From NCBI GenBank assembly GCA_016714025.1, contig JADJOB010000002.1, positions 2,709,656 through 2,773,655 of the forward strand: a stretch of 64,000 nucleotides of DNA, written 5' to 3'. Source of the stretch: Saprospiraceae bacterium (GTDB lineage: Bacteria; Bacteroidota; Bacteroidia; Chitinophagales; Saprospiraceae). Position numbers and translations under genes: made by a program. The notes below the pieces were generated by a model. That model had not been told where the DNA came from, searched no databases, and saw only the letters and a list, made by a program, of their open reading frames with translations. Shown piece after piece: positions 8,564 through 18,188 of this stretch. Every line of letters starts with the position of its first letter. Position 1 is the stretch's first letter.

Positions 8564-10660
8564 ATGGGTCAATTTAGTTTTCAATATCCTGTGTGGTCAA
8601 TCGGTTTGTGCCTTTTACTTGCGTTCTTGGCAGGGATGCTAATGTATTATAAAAGTCCGCAATTAGCTGACAGAAGCTATAGCCAAAAAATGGCCTTAAG
8701 TATCTTGCGAATGTCTGCAGTTTTCTTAATCCTGTTGTTATTACTGAATCCACTATATAAATACTATAAAAAAAGCATCCAAAAGCCTGTTATACTCATT
8801 GCTCAAGATGTGAGTGAATCCATTATTTCAAAGGGGAGTGATTTTGTTCAAAATTTTCAAATTGATAGAGATCAATTTGAAACCAATCTTAAAGATAAAT
8901 TCGAAGTGTTTCATTTGGAATTTGACATGAATTGTCGTGAACAAAAATCTGATCAATATACCGGTAAACTTACCAATTTAAATTCTGTATTAGACTATGT
9001 AACAAATTCCTATGACCTTCAAAAAGTAAGAGGAATTATTCTTGCCTCTGACGGAATTCAAAATACAGGAAAAAGTCCAATTTACAACAGCATATTGAAT
9101 CAGCTCCCAGTTTATCCGATTTTGTTAGGAGACACTACACCTGAAAAAGACTTATGGATTGGAAATTTGTTTTTTAATGAGATTGTTTATGCTGGTGATA
9201 AATTTGCAATAGAAACAGATTTACAAGCCTGGAATTTGACTAATGAAAAAAGCTCAATTAAATTAAGCAAATTCCAGGATGGAAAATGGAACTTATTAAA
9301 TAGTGAATTGATCACAATCACACAATCAGGATATTTCAATACAAAGCAATTTATTGTACAAACAGATAATCCAGGATTAAACAAATATAAAATTTCTATT
9401 GATCCAATTAAAGGAGAAGCATCAACCCGAAACAATACCCGTGAATTTTATGTCGATGTCTTGGATTCAAAAAAGAAAATATTAATATTAACCTACGCGC
9501 CCCATCCTGATCTATCAGCAATTAAGGAAGCCGTTACAGAGAATAAGAACTATGATTTAGTAATCAAAAACATAGCTGACAATTTGCCTGTTTTTAATGA
9601 TTACAGCTTAATCGTATTTCATCAATTACCAGGACCCGGTGGTATTGGAAAAAATCAAATTGAATCTGCCAGAAAATTACAAATTCCATCTTTATTTATC
9701 CTAGGCCCGTTAACCGACATCAATCAATTCAATAATTCACAGGATATTGTTTCAATTAGCGGAACAAATAAAACAACTTCGGAAGCGACACCTATTATCA
9801 AACCTGGTTTCAATCAATTTATATTAAGTGATCAAAGCCTTGATTATATAAATAAATTACCCCCATTAAATGCACCTTTTGGGAATTATAGTTTGGATCC
9901 AAACGCATCCACATTATTTTATCAGAAGATTGGAACGATTGAAACTAATTACCCTTTGGTGGTATTGTCAGATAAAAGCGCTTACAGATCGACTTATATA
10001 TTGGGTGAAGGTATTTGGAAATGGAAATTAAATGAATATTTAAATACCAATCATTTCAATTTTTTTACTGAACTCATATCGAAAACGGTTCAATTTACAT
10101 CTACAAAGCAAGATCATAGGAAATTCCGCATTAACCAATCGAAAAGGATTTTTAATGAAGGTGAAAATATTACATTCTTTGGAGAGTTGTATAACGATAA
10201 CAACGAAAGAATCAACCAACCAGATGTTGATTTAACGATAGTAAATAGCAATGGCCTTAAATTTAATTACAATTTTTCCCGAGTTGAAAATTACTATTCA
10301 TTAGACATCGGATCCTTGGCTGCCGGTGAATACAATTATCAAGCACATACGGAATGGAATCGCAAACAATTAACAGATAACGGTAAATTTTCCATTCAGG
10401 AGCAAAATATAGAAACTGCTAACCGGGTAGCCGATTTTAATTTATTACGATCTCTGGCATCCAAATCCGGAGGAAAGCCCTATTTGCCATCAGAATTGAA
10501 TTCTTTACAAAATGAATTGCTTGGAGATGAAAAATCCAAATCAATATTGGTACAAAATCTTGAGATCAATCCCTTAATTGACCAAAAATGGCTTTTCTTT
10601 ATCATAGGATTTTGTCTGTTACTTGAATGGTTCTTAAGAAGATTTTGGGGATCCTACTAA
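8564..10660 (+). CDS. Membrane protein with von Willebrand factor A domain
   Basis: 698 residues. Two membrane segments lie at about 10-29 and 43-65, followed by a VWA domain with a metal-binding MIDAS motif, DVSES at 82-86, and the ASDG motif near 165. A long beta-rich extracytoplasmic region follows, then a final membrane helix near 670-692 and a short Arg-rich tail. The layout resembles BatA/BatB-like and other large VWA membrane proteins of Bacteroidota. No MoxR ATPase or other Bat partner is adjacent, so its function is open. Confidence 0.75.
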   Translation: MGQFSFQYPVWSIGLCLLLAFLAGMLMYYKSPQLADRSYSQKMALSILRMSAVFLILLLLLNPLYKYYKKSIQKPVILIAQDVSESIISKGSDFVQNFQIDRDQFETNLKDKFEVFHLEFDMNCREQKSDQYTGKLTNLNSVLDYVTNSYDLQKVRGIILASDGIQNTGKSPIYNSILNQLPVYPILLGDTTPEKDLWIGNLFFNEIVYAGDKFAIETDLQAWNLTNEKSSIKLSKFQDGKWNLLNSELITITQSGYFNTKQFIVQTDNPGLNKYKISIDPIKGEASTRNNTREFYVDVLDSKKKILILTYAPHPDLSAIKEAVTENKNYDLVIKNIADNLPVFNDYSLIVFHQLPGPGGIGKNQIESARKLQIPSLFILGPLTDINQFNNSQDIVSISGTNKTTSEATPIIKPGFNQFILSDQSLDYINKLPPLNAPFGNYSLDPNASTLFYQKIGTIETNYPLVVLSDKSAYRSTYILGEGIWKWKLNEYLNTNHFNFFTELISKTVQFTSTKQDHRKFRINQSKRIFNEGENITFFGELYNDNNERINQPDVDLTIVNSNGLKFNYNFSRVENYYSLDIGSLAAGEYNYQAHTEWNRKQLTDNGKFSIQEQNIETANRVADFNLLRSLASKSGGKPYLPSELNSLQNELLGDEKSKSILVQNLEINPLIDQKWLFFIIGFCLLLEWFLRRFWGSY

Positions 10661-10679
10661 AATATTTTAGATTTTTTTA

Positions 10680-10687
10680 TAGATTTG
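10680..10687 (+). promoter_or_regulatory. Bacteroidota -7 promoter element for comEC
   Basis: TAGATTTG matches TAnnTTTG and lies 19 bases upstream of the comEC ATG, in the short gap after the VWA gene. It suggests comEC and comEA-like form their own transcript. Confidence 0.45.
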
Positions 10688-10706
10688 CCTTGCACCTTAA
10701 AACACT

Positions 10707-12653
10707 ATGCTGGCGTATACCCTTGCCCGGCCTTTTATTTATTTGTTTTTGGGACTATGTCTTAGCATAGCAGCCACTGACATTTATTACTCCTTGTATT
10801 CTTCAAATACACAGGCAAATATCCTTGTTTCTAGCCTTTTCGCAGCATTGCTTCTAATTGCCATTCGCAAAAAGAAGAAATCGATAGCCCTATTCATAAT
10901 TGCAATCTTTCTATTTTGTATAAATGAATATGTTCACCTCTATCAGGTACATGATCCAGGACATTCATCCAATTTCCTCAACTATTTAAAGATCGACTTC
11001 AAAATTATCAGTGATAATTTTAAAAACAATAGACACAGCTGTATTGCTATTGCAACTATTAACAACCATGACGTTCAGTGTAAAATTACCATCCAGGATA
11101 GTACGATTAATTATCCCTTACAATATGGCGATATATTATCAGGAACTATATGCCTCAATAAAATCCATGGCTCCGGCTCAAGAACTTTTAATACTTACCC
11201 TGATTATTTACTAAATAAACACATATTTTATGAGGGTTTTATGACAAAGATAGATCATGTGCAAAGCGCATCGAATTATTCGCTTTATCAAATGACTCAA
11301 TACCTGGCTACCCAAATTAAAAACATTCTACTTTCAACAAGCAGCAATTCTGAAAATGCCAACTTATTAGTTTCGTTAATACTAGGTGACAAAACCGAAT
11401 TAAATAAAGATATTAAACAGGCATTTCTTTCAACCGGTACTGCTCACATATTAGCAGTATCTGGTTTACATCTAGGGCTTGTCTACTATTTACTAAGCCT
11501 GGCATGCAAACCAATACGCAAACTAAAAATCAAGAATTCAAAACTACTGGAATCGATCTTGATTCTTATCGGAATATGGGTCTTTGCTTTGATTACCGGA
11601 TTGGGATCTTCCATTTTAAGAGCAGCAATAATGTTTAGCTTTATTCAATTTGCCAATTGCCTCAAACGAAAAAATGATTCGGTAAATACCCTATTTGCTT
11701 GTGGTTTTTTTATGGCAGCATACAACCCTTGCATTCTTTCCGATATAGGTTTTCAACTTTCTTTTTCAGCAGTATTAAGTATCATTTGGTTTAATCCTTA
11801 CTTTAGCAGGATTTGGCTACCCCAGAAAAAATTACTGATTCCAATTCGTGATTTATTTTCTGTTTCATGCTCTGTACAAATACTGGTTTCTCCGATAAGC
11901 ATTTACTACTTTCAACAATTTCCTATATACTTTCTGCTTTCTAATTTAATCTGGATTCCACTCTCCTTTCTACTAATGATACTTGGATCAATCCAAGTAT
12001 TTCTATATGCATTTTCACAAAAGATAGCAAGTTTTCTAGGTGTCATTTCAGAAGAATTCATTCAATTTGGTGTTGCCTGTTTGAAATGCATTCAAAAAGC
12101 ACCTTATTCTATACTCGACAATATTTGGATAAACGAAGCCCAGGTAATTTTTATGCTGAGTTCATTAGTATTTTTAAAATTCTATTTTCATACTCAAAAT
12201 TCCGTGATACTAATAAAAAGTCTGGTAATTGCTATTTTGGTCTGTCTGTCAGCTTACTACACTGAATACACCATTTCAAAAAGTCGTGAATTAGTAATTT
12301 ATAAATACAACAATGCATTCCAAATGGAATTGCGTGAAGGGCATCATTCAATTGGTAGTTCACCAAACTCCAGTATACTCACAAAGTATAGATCTTTAAA
12401 TAAAGTCAATCACAGGGATTCGATATCTCTAAGCGAACTAATAAGCCTTACAAATAAAATTCAGAATGATGTAAGTATCCAACCATTAAAATGCTCAAAA
12501 AATCTGTACTATTTAAATCAAAAAGAAAATAATATGCTTCTTCATTTAAAAATTCTTACAGAATTTGATTCTAAATGCATACTAGAAGAAAATTACAAAA
12601 TATCAGAGTACTTCAATATGAGCAAAAATAATCCAATAATTATTAAACTTTAA
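10707..12653 (+). CDS. comEC: ComEC/Rec2-family DNA uptake channel
   Basis: 648 residues. The N-terminal part has several membrane segments and an OB-like region (DUF4131). The competence domain carries the diagnostic STGTAHILAVSGLHLGLVYY near 235-255 and many helices up to about residue 525. ComEC forms the inner-membrane channel for single-stranded DNA in natural transformation. The C-terminal metallo-beta-lactamase-like domain found in Bacillus ComEC is not evident; only about 110 hydrophilic residues follow the last helix. The next gene encodes a ComEA-like protein 2 bases away. Confidence 0.9.
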   Translation: MLAYTLARPFIYLFLGLCLSIAATDIYYSLYSSNTQANILVSSLFAALLLIAIRKKKKSIALFIIAIFLFCINEYVHLYQVHDPGHSSNFLNYLKIDFKIISDNFKNNRHSCIAIATINNHDVQCKITIQDSTINYPLQYGDILSGTICLNKIHGSGSRTFNTYPDYLLNKHIFYEGFMTKIDHVQSASNYSLYQMTQYLATQIKNILLSTSSNSENANLLVSLILGDKTELNKDIKQAFLSTGTAHILAVSGLHLGLVYYLLSLACKPIRKLKIKNSKLLESILILIGIWVFALITGLGSSILRAAIMFSFIQFANCLKRKNDSVNTLFACGFFMAAYNPCILSDIGFQLSFSAVLSIIWFNPYFSRIWLPQKKLLIPIRDLFSVSCSVQILVSPISIYYFQQFPIYFLLSNLIWIPLSFLLMILGSIQVFLYAFSQKIASFLGVISEEFIQFGVACLKCIQKAPYSILDNIWINEAQVIFMLSSLVFLKFYFHTQNSVILIKSLVIAILVCLSAYYTEYTISKSRELVIYKYNNAFQMELREGHHSIGSSPNSSILTKYRSLNKVNHRDSISLSELISLTNKIQNDVSIQPLKCSKNLYYLNQKENNMLLHLKILTEFDSKCILEENYKISEYFNMSKNNPIIIKL

Positions 12654-12655
12654 AA

Positions 12656-13555
12656 ATGACAAAATCAAGCTTTGATAAGCTTACTTTAAGCAAAAATGAG
12701 CGACTTGGCTTATATTTCTTATTAATACTATTTGTGGGATTTATTATTTTACCCTATAAATTTTCACAACCTGAATCTATAAATTCAAATTTAATTAGAC
12801 CTATAAACAATGCAACAATTATATCAGATTCCAATTTTGAAAAAACATATGAAATAGATGCCAACTTAGAGACACCTAAAAACAATAAATCCAATGACAA
12901 ATCCACAGTAAAGCTTTATGCATTTGATCCAAACGAGCTCGATGAAAAAACCGCAAATGATTTAGGGCTATCGCCATTGGTTTATAAAAGAATCCAAAAC
13001 TATTTAAATACAGGCGCTCGCTTCAAAAATCCTGAGCAATTCGGCAAAATATATGGACTTTCAATGGATAAATACAAAATGCTACTTCCATATATACAAA
13101 TAAAGAACGAACCAACAATCCAGACAAAGAAGAACAAATCCAACTTACCGGCATCACTGAATAGAATTGAAATAAATGCATGCAACGCTTCTGACCTTCT
13201 ACCCCTTCCGGGAATCGGTGAAGGACTATCAGCTCGAATTATTAAATACCGGGATTTACTCGGGGGATTCCATAAAACGGAACAGTTAAAAGAAGTCTAT
13301 GGGATAACTGATTCATTATACTTGGTTATAAAAGATTATATAATTTTAAACAAAAATATTATAAAACTAAATTTATCAGAAATGCGTTATTCAGAAATGC
13401 AAAAACATCCATACATAGGACACAAAATGGCAAAATTAATTTCTGCTTATGTGAAATTACATCCACAAGCATCCAATCAGGAAATTCTTGGTAATTTGCC
13501 TTCAACAAGCAATGAAATAAATAAAAATCTTATTGCCTATTTAGAACCAAACTGA
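12656..13555 (+). CDS. ComEA-like helix-hairpin-helix DNA-binding protein
   Basis: 299 residues. An N-terminal membrane anchor (about 17-33) is followed by a linker and three helix-hairpin-helix modules, near 85-140, 165-225 and 235-295. The second is the clearest: IEINACNASDLLPLPGIGEGLSAR. ComEA-type proteins bind incoming double-stranded DNA and hand it to ComEC. The direct adjacency to comEC (2-base gap) supports this role. Bacillus ComEA has one such module, so three is an expanded form. Confidence 0.82.
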   Translation: MTKSSFDKLTLSKNERLGLYFLLILFVGFIILPYKFSQPESINSNLIRPINNATIISDSNFEKTYEIDANLETPKNNKSNDKSTVKLYAFDPNELDEKTANDLGLSPLVYKRIQNYLNTGARFKNPEQFGKIYGLSMDKYKMLLPYIQIKNEPTIQTKKNKSNLPASLNRIEINACNASDLLPLPGIGEGLSARIIKYRDLLGGFHKTEQLKEVYGITDSLYLVIKDYIILNKNIIKLNLSEMRYSEMQKHPYIGHKMAKLISAYVKLHPQASNQEILGNLPSTSNEINKNLIAYLEPN

Positions 13556-13724
13556 AGAAAATACTGATTCAATGTAAAGGCAGGTAAGAAAGAATTAAAA
13601 TAAATGAATTTCAAATCCAAAATCATCCATTGAACCAATACCAATATTGTTTAAAGGATTTTTATTGCATGCCAATATGCAAGTACACTTTAAGGGATTA
13701 CTTCATAATATTCAACGAAAGGTT

Positions 13725-14705
13725 TTATAAATATTTTCTTACAGAATCAACATTTTGATGAGAACCTATGATGATTGAAGACCTTTGATGCAAATCAACA
13801 ATATCTATTTCCATTATGCGGGATCCATTTTCATTAATACTTGTTCCCCCTGCTTGTTCGATTACAAAACTCAATGGGTTGCATTCATACAGCATTCGAA
13901 GTTTACCGTCAGGATTTTTGATTGTATTAGGATATAGAAAAACACCACCTAAGCAAATCGTTCTATGGACATCTGCCACCATAGAACCAATGTAACGCTG
14001 GATCATACTCTTGTCAGCACAATCATCCAAATAGCGTTGAATCCCTGTACTAAATTGTTTATAATACCCTTGATTTATGGAATAGTTATTTCCTTCGGCA
14101 GGAATTTTCATAATCGGATGACTTAAACAAAATTCACCGATACCGCGATCATAAGTAAATCCATTAACACCATGCCCGGTGGTATAAACCAGCATGGTTG
14201 ACGTTCCATACAAAACATAACCAGCAGCAACTTGATTTACACCTTTTTGCAAAAAATCACTTAACTGCAATTCTTCATTTTCATGACTAATTCTTTGGTA
14301 TATTCCAAAAATTGTTCCTACGCTGATATTAACATCTATATTAGATGAGCCATCGAGGGGGTCTATTACAACCACATACTTATTGTTTTTGTTTGCTATA
14401 CCGCTAAAAGAGACAAAAGAATCCAATTCTTCAGAAGCGACACCGGCACAAAGCCCTGAATTTTTCAGGTATTCTATCATTAAATCATTTGCGTATATAT
14501 CCAGTTTCTGAACCGTATCTCCGGAACTGTTCACATTGCCCTCAACACCAAGAATATCCATTAATCCGGCTTTATTTACAATTCGATTTACAATTTTAGC
14601 TGCAATTCCAATATGCCTAAGTAAACCTGAAAACTCGCCAGATGCCTGATCTTGTTGAAATTGATTTTCAACAATAAACTCGTCTAATGTTATTCTGCGT
14701 CCCAT
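13725..14705 (-). CDS. fbp: Class I fructose-1,6-bisphosphatase
   Basis: 326 residues from the ATG at 14705. A GTG six codons upstream is possible but lies in a likely leader. The metal and phosphate site DPLDGSSNIDVNISVGTIFG is at about 115-134. The enzyme removes the 1-phosphate of fructose 1,6-bisphosphate in gluconeogenesis. It is convergent with comEA-like, across a 169-base gap in which I see no terminator or gene. Confidence 0.95.
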   Translation of the reverse strand: MGRRITLDEFIVENQFQQDQASGEFSGLLRHIGIAAKIVNRIVNKAGLMDILGVEGNVNSSGDTVQKLDIYANDLMIEYLKNSGLCAGVASEELDSFVSFSGIANKNNKYVVVIDPLDGSSNIDVNISVGTIFGIYQRISHENEELQLSDFLQKGVNQVAAGYVLYGTSTMLVYTTGHGVNGFTYDRGIGEFCLSHPIMKIPAEGNNYSINQGYYKQFSTGIQRYLDDCADKSMIQRYIGSMVADVHRTICLGGVFLYPNTIKNPDGKLRMLYECNPLSFVIEQAGGTSINENGSRIMEIDIVDLHQRSSIIIGSHQNVDSVRKYL

Positions 14706-14763
14706 CTCTAATTTTGGGCACAAGATAGTTAAAATTTAAGGATGGAATTCCTACAAAGAGGCT

Positions 14764-14771
14764 TAGCTTTG
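14764..14771 (+). promoter_or_regulatory. Bacteroidota -7 promoter element for the ABC exporter
   Basis: TAGCTTTG matches TAnnTTTG. It lies 18 bases upstream of the TTG at 14790, implying a leader of only about ten bases and supporting that rare start. Confidence 0.5.
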
Positions 14772-14789
14772 CCATGAAAACCTTAATTA

Positions 14790-16565
14790 TTGAAACATCT
14801 ATTTACATTAAATCGCTATTTTAATAAATACAAGAAAAAGCTTTTATTAGGGATACTTTTTGTAATACTTTCAAACATTTTCAGAGTCTTACAACCCCAA
14901 GCCATACGGGAAGCGCTTAACCGGATATTAGATTTTATTCAAAGCGATAAGGGTCAAATGCAAAAAGAGCAGCTTTATTCTGAATTGATGAAATTTGGAT
15001 TTTACATATTTGGTTTTGCTTTATTAATGGGACTATTTATGTATATGATGCGGCAAACAATTATTGTAATGTCTCGATTAATTGAATACGATTTAAGAAA
15101 AGACATATTTCAACATTATTTAAAATTGGATACTGCATTTTATCAACAGAACAAAACCGGTGATCTGATGTCCAGGATAACAGAGGATGTGAATAAAGTA
15201 CGAATGTACCTGGGCCCAGCGTTGCTTTATGGAATTAACCTGATCAGTTTGGTATTGATTGTCATCATTACCATGTTCAAGGTTAATTTCATGCTTTCAT
15301 TATATACTTTATTGCCTCTGCCATTTCTTTCGTTTATTATTTATTGGGTAAGCAACAAAATCAATAAAAAAAGCGAAAAAATACAACAGCAATTAGCTCG
15401 ATTGACAACAGTAAGCCAGGAATCTTTTAGCGGCATCCGGATAATTAAATCCTATGGGATGGAAGCCAATTGGAAGCGAGATTTAGGAGAAAATGCAAAA
15501 CAATACAAAGATTTATATCTTGGACTATCTCGAATCGATGCCCTCTTTTTTCCTTCGATGCTTTTATTGATTGGATTAAGTACATTAATTACCATATTTG
15601 TAGGTGGTCTAAACGTTTATAACGGCACAGTTACTCCGGGAAACATCGCAGAGTTTGTTATCTATGTCAATATGCTGACATGGCCTGTTTCAGCCCTTGG
15701 TTGGTGTGTTTCTATCATACAGCAAGCTGAAGCTTCTCAAAAGCGAATCAATGATTTCTTACAAGCAAAATCGGAAATCGAATCAAATGGACCTCAAAAA
15801 TTGCCGGGCTCTTCATATGATATTGAATTTGAAAACATTAACTTTCAATATCCAGGATCGAAAATCAAAGCTTTGACAAATTTCTCAGTAAGCATTCCGA
15901 AAGGATCTCGAGTTGCTATCGTTGGAAAGACGGCGTCAGGAAAAACGACCCTAGCAGAATTACTCCTGCGTTTGTACGATCCCAGTTCAGGTACGATCAA
16001 ATTAGGCGGCCAAAATTTAAAAAACATTCAAGTCGAATTGCTGCGAAAGCAAATTGCCTATGTACCTCAGGATGTGTTTTTATTTTCTGAAAGCATAGAA
16101 GACAATATTGCTTTTGGAATTGAATCTCCAGAGCCCCAACTTGTCAAGAAAGCTGCCACTTATGCTTCGGTGGCAACAGAAATTGAAGAATTTCCAGAAG
16201 GCTATACCAGTATTTTAGGAGAACGAGGAGTCAATGTTTCAGGAGGACAAAAACAGCGAATTAGTCTGGCAAGGGCGTTTATCAAAGATTCACCTATCAT
16301 TGTATTAGACGACTGCTTGTCAGCCGTAGACTCCCAAACAGAACAGCGGATTATGGAAAGTTTTGACACCTATCTTTCCGGGAAGACATTGATATTGATT
16401 ACACAAAGATTAAAACAAACCGCCCATATGGATAAAATCCTGGTTTTAGAGGATGGAAAATTGGTTCAAAGTGGAAATTTTGAAACATTAGTTAAAGAAA
16501 AAGGCCTTTTTTCACAACTTTATGAGATTGAAATAAAAGCCGAAAACAATATTCAGGAAAAATAA
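14790..16565 (+). CDS. ABC exporter, fused membrane and ATPase domains (MdlB/MsbA type)
   Basis: 591 residues. Five to six membrane helices occupy about 18-310 and the ATPase domain 345-580. Walker A is GKTASGKTT and the signature is VSGGQKQR. Walker B is IIVLDDCLSAVD, where the usual catalytic Glu is Asp, a variant common in one half of heterodimeric exporters. Its partner is not in the window. The start is a TTG: an in-frame stop lies just upstream and the next in-frame ATG would cut the first helix. The substrate is unknown. Confidence 0.87.
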   Translation: MKHLFTLNRYFNKYKKKLLLGILFVILSNIFRVLQPQAIREALNRILDFIQSDKGQMQKEQLYSELMKFGFYIFGFALLMGLFMYMMRQTIIVMSRLIEYDLRKDIFQHYLKLDTAFYQQNKTGDLMSRITEDVNKVRMYLGPALLYGINLISLVLIVIITMFKVNFMLSLYTLLPLPFLSFIIYWVSNKINKKSEKIQQQLARLTTVSQESFSGIRIIKSYGMEANWKRDLGENAKQYKDLYLGLSRIDALFFPSMLLLIGLSTLITIFVGGLNVYNGTVTPGNIAEFVIYVNMLTWPVSALGWCVSIIQQAEASQKRINDFLQAKSEIESNGPQKLPGSSYDIEFENINFQYPGSKIKALTNFSVSIPKGSRVAIVGKTASGKTTLAELLLRLYDPSSGTIKLGGQNLKNIQVELLRKQIAYVPQDVFLFSESIEDNIAFGIESPEPQLVKKAATYASVATEIEEFPEGYTSILGERGVNVSGGQKQRISLARAFIKDSPIIVLDDCLSAVDSQTEQRIMESFDTYLSGKTLILITQRLKQTAHMDKILVLEDGKLVQSGNFETLVKEKGLFSQLYEIEIKAENNIQEK

Positions 16566-16598
16566 CATATATTTACATAGCATTAAAATTCTTGTCCC

Positions 16599-16946
16599 GT
16601 GGAAAATGAAAAGCATATCGAGAATATTTTTTCAAAAAAACTAAGGGCCGGTAAGCGCAGGACCTATTTTTTTGATATTAGAAAAACAAAATCCGATGAT
16701 TTTTTTATATCCATAACGGAAAGCACCCGGAAATTTACTGGCGAAGGCTATGAACGCCATAAAATTTTTGTCTATAAGGAAGACTTTAATCGTTTTGTAG
16801 AAAATCTTCAGGAGGTGATTAATGAAATCAAAACCAATTATTTGCCAGATTTTGATTACGATGCATTTGCTAAAAGAGATGAAGAATGGGAGCAACAAAA
16901 TCCTGAAGGTTCGAAAAATCAAAACGACGATAATATTGCCTGGTAG
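16599..16946 (+). CDS. PUR-family (DUF3276) nucleic-acid-binding protein
   Basis: 115 residues with a GTG start. The core KLRAGKRRTYFFDIRKTKSDDFFISITES followed by an FVYKEDFNRFVENL segment matches the PUR-alpha-like DUF3276 family, conserved across Bacteroidota and related to the BpuR protein of Borrelia. Such proteins bind single-stranded DNA or RNA. The acidic C-terminal tail (DEEWEQQNPEG) is typical. It sits 33 bases after the ABC exporter and may share its transcript. Confidence 0.85.
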   Translation: MENEKHIENIFSKKLRAGKRRTYFFDIRKTKSDDFFISITESTRKFTGEGYERHKIFVYKEDFNRFVENLQEVINEIKTNYLPDFDYDAFAKRDEEWEQQNPEGSKNQNDDNIAW

Positions 16947-17168
16947 TTATTGTTTTAAATAACGTATCAAATAATAGATTGCATTTAAGAGCAAGCTTAT
17001 AAGCAGTAAGCTAATTATCGGAAAATAAATTCTATAGTTAGATCCCACCCATTTAATATCCCCGGGTAAATTTCCAAACCAAGAAATGAATTGTCTAAAA
17101 TAAGTAAAGGAAATTCCAATAATCACTAGTATCAATCCCAATATGATTATTTGCTTTCCGACTTCCAT
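16947..17168 (-). CDS. DUF2905 small membrane protein
   Basis: 73 residues with two membrane helices (about 5-27 and 47-68) separated by the conserved FGNLPGDIKW loop of DUF2905. The function of the family is unknown. The stop abuts the convergent DUF3276 stop, and the start lies 6 bases after the nucleotidyltransferase stop on the same strand, which suggests an operon. Confidence 0.85.
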   Translation of the reverse strand: MEVGKQIIILGLILVIIGISFTYFRQFISWFGNLPGDIKWVGSNYRIYFPIISLLLISLLLNAIYYLIRYLKQ

Positions 17169-17174
17169 GTTAAA

Positions 17175-18068
17175 TTACAATTTTTCAGGATAGATTCCTG
17201 CCTGAATCATATCATTAAATGCTTTCTCCACCATTGGTTTATCTTCTTTATATGTAACACCAATCCAACTTGAACTGGAATGCAATACATCCACCTCTGT
17301 TTTGTGAGTATCTATTAAATCCTGGATTAATTCCGGTATGTAAAATTCTGCTCCGGAATTAGTCAGATTCTTTTTAAGAAAATTATTAAAAAATGTATTT
17401 GCCCATACAAAATAATTAGATTGAAAACCCCACATATTCATCGAAACCGGAGTGTCTGGATTTAAAAAATGTTTGTGATCATTATGCTCAAAATAAATTT
17501 CAGGTTGCTTATTAATATTCTTACACTCCAGAATACTAATCAATTTATTCCCCGGACTTATTTTACAAATTCCCCGGTTTACAGCTCCATAATCTGACAG
17601 GGTATTTATTAATGGATACGCAACAACTGCATAGTTTTTCGAACCACTTGAAAGAAAATCAAACAGTACTTGCATGGCATTTCTGCCATAAAAATCATCT
17701 GCATTAATTACCCCGAATGGTCCATGAATTGCATCTTTGGAAACCCAAACTGCATGGCCGGTTCCCCAAGGTTTTACGCGATCAGGAGGACAAACAAATG
17801 ATTCAGGCAATCGATCCAATTCCTGATTTACAAATTCAAGTTCGACTTTACCAGCCCAATGGGCATTGACCCGATCCTTAAACTCCGCTGCAAAACTATT
17901 GCGAATCACAAAAACTATTTTTTCAAATCCGACTTTCAGTGCATCATAAATTGAATAATCAATAATTGTTTCCCCAGACGGACCAAATCCATCCATTTGC
18001 TTTAAGCCACCATAACGACTTCCCATTCCAGCTGCTAAAATTAATAATACTGGCTTTTGACTTTCCAT
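17175..18068 (-). CDS. Sugar-phosphate nucleotidyltransferase
   Basis: 297 residues with the N-terminal nucleotide-binding motif LAAGMGSRYGGLKQMDGF at about 12-29 and the metal-binding NADDFYG motif near 121. This is the NTP_transferase fold that activates sugar phosphates with a nucleotide. It has no C-terminal left-handed beta-helix. The exact sugar cannot be read from sequence. It precedes DUF2905 on the same strand. Confidence 0.85.
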   Translation of the reverse strand: MESQKPVLLILAAGMGSRYGGLKQMDGFGPSGETIIDYSIYDALKVGFEKIVFVIRNSFAAEFKDRVNAHWAGKVELEFVNQELDRLPESFVCPPDRVKPWGTGHAVWVSKDAIHGPFGVINADDFYGRNAMQVLFDFLSSGSKNYAVVAYPLINTLSDYGAVNRGICKISPGNKLISILECKNINKQPEIYFEHNDHKHFLNPDTPVSMNMWGFQSNYFVWANTFFNNFLKKNLTNSGAEFYIPELIQDLIDTHKTEVDVLHSSSSWIGVTYKEDKPMVEKAFNDMIQAGIYPEKL

Positions 18069-18139
18069 ATTTATTATTTAAATGCAATATTACTACTGGA
18101 AATGCTTAAATGCAAATTCACTATTTGAAGCAATAAAAA

Positions 18140-18168
18140 AGCCCACATGTTTATTCATCATGTGGGCT
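18140..18168 (-). terminator. Rho-independent terminator of the DUF1800-DUF1501 operon
   Basis: A perfect 10-bp stem (AGCCCACATG / CATGTGGGCT) with a 9-base loop. On the minus strand it is followed by six T. It lies 21 bases after the DUF1501 stop. Confidence 0.85.
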
Positions 18169-18188
18169 AAAAAAATAATTTCAATTAC

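Noticed and set aside
13556..13724. tRNA or small RNA between comEA-like and fbp
   Set aside because: No cloverleaf, T-arm or strong hairpin could be found in the gap.
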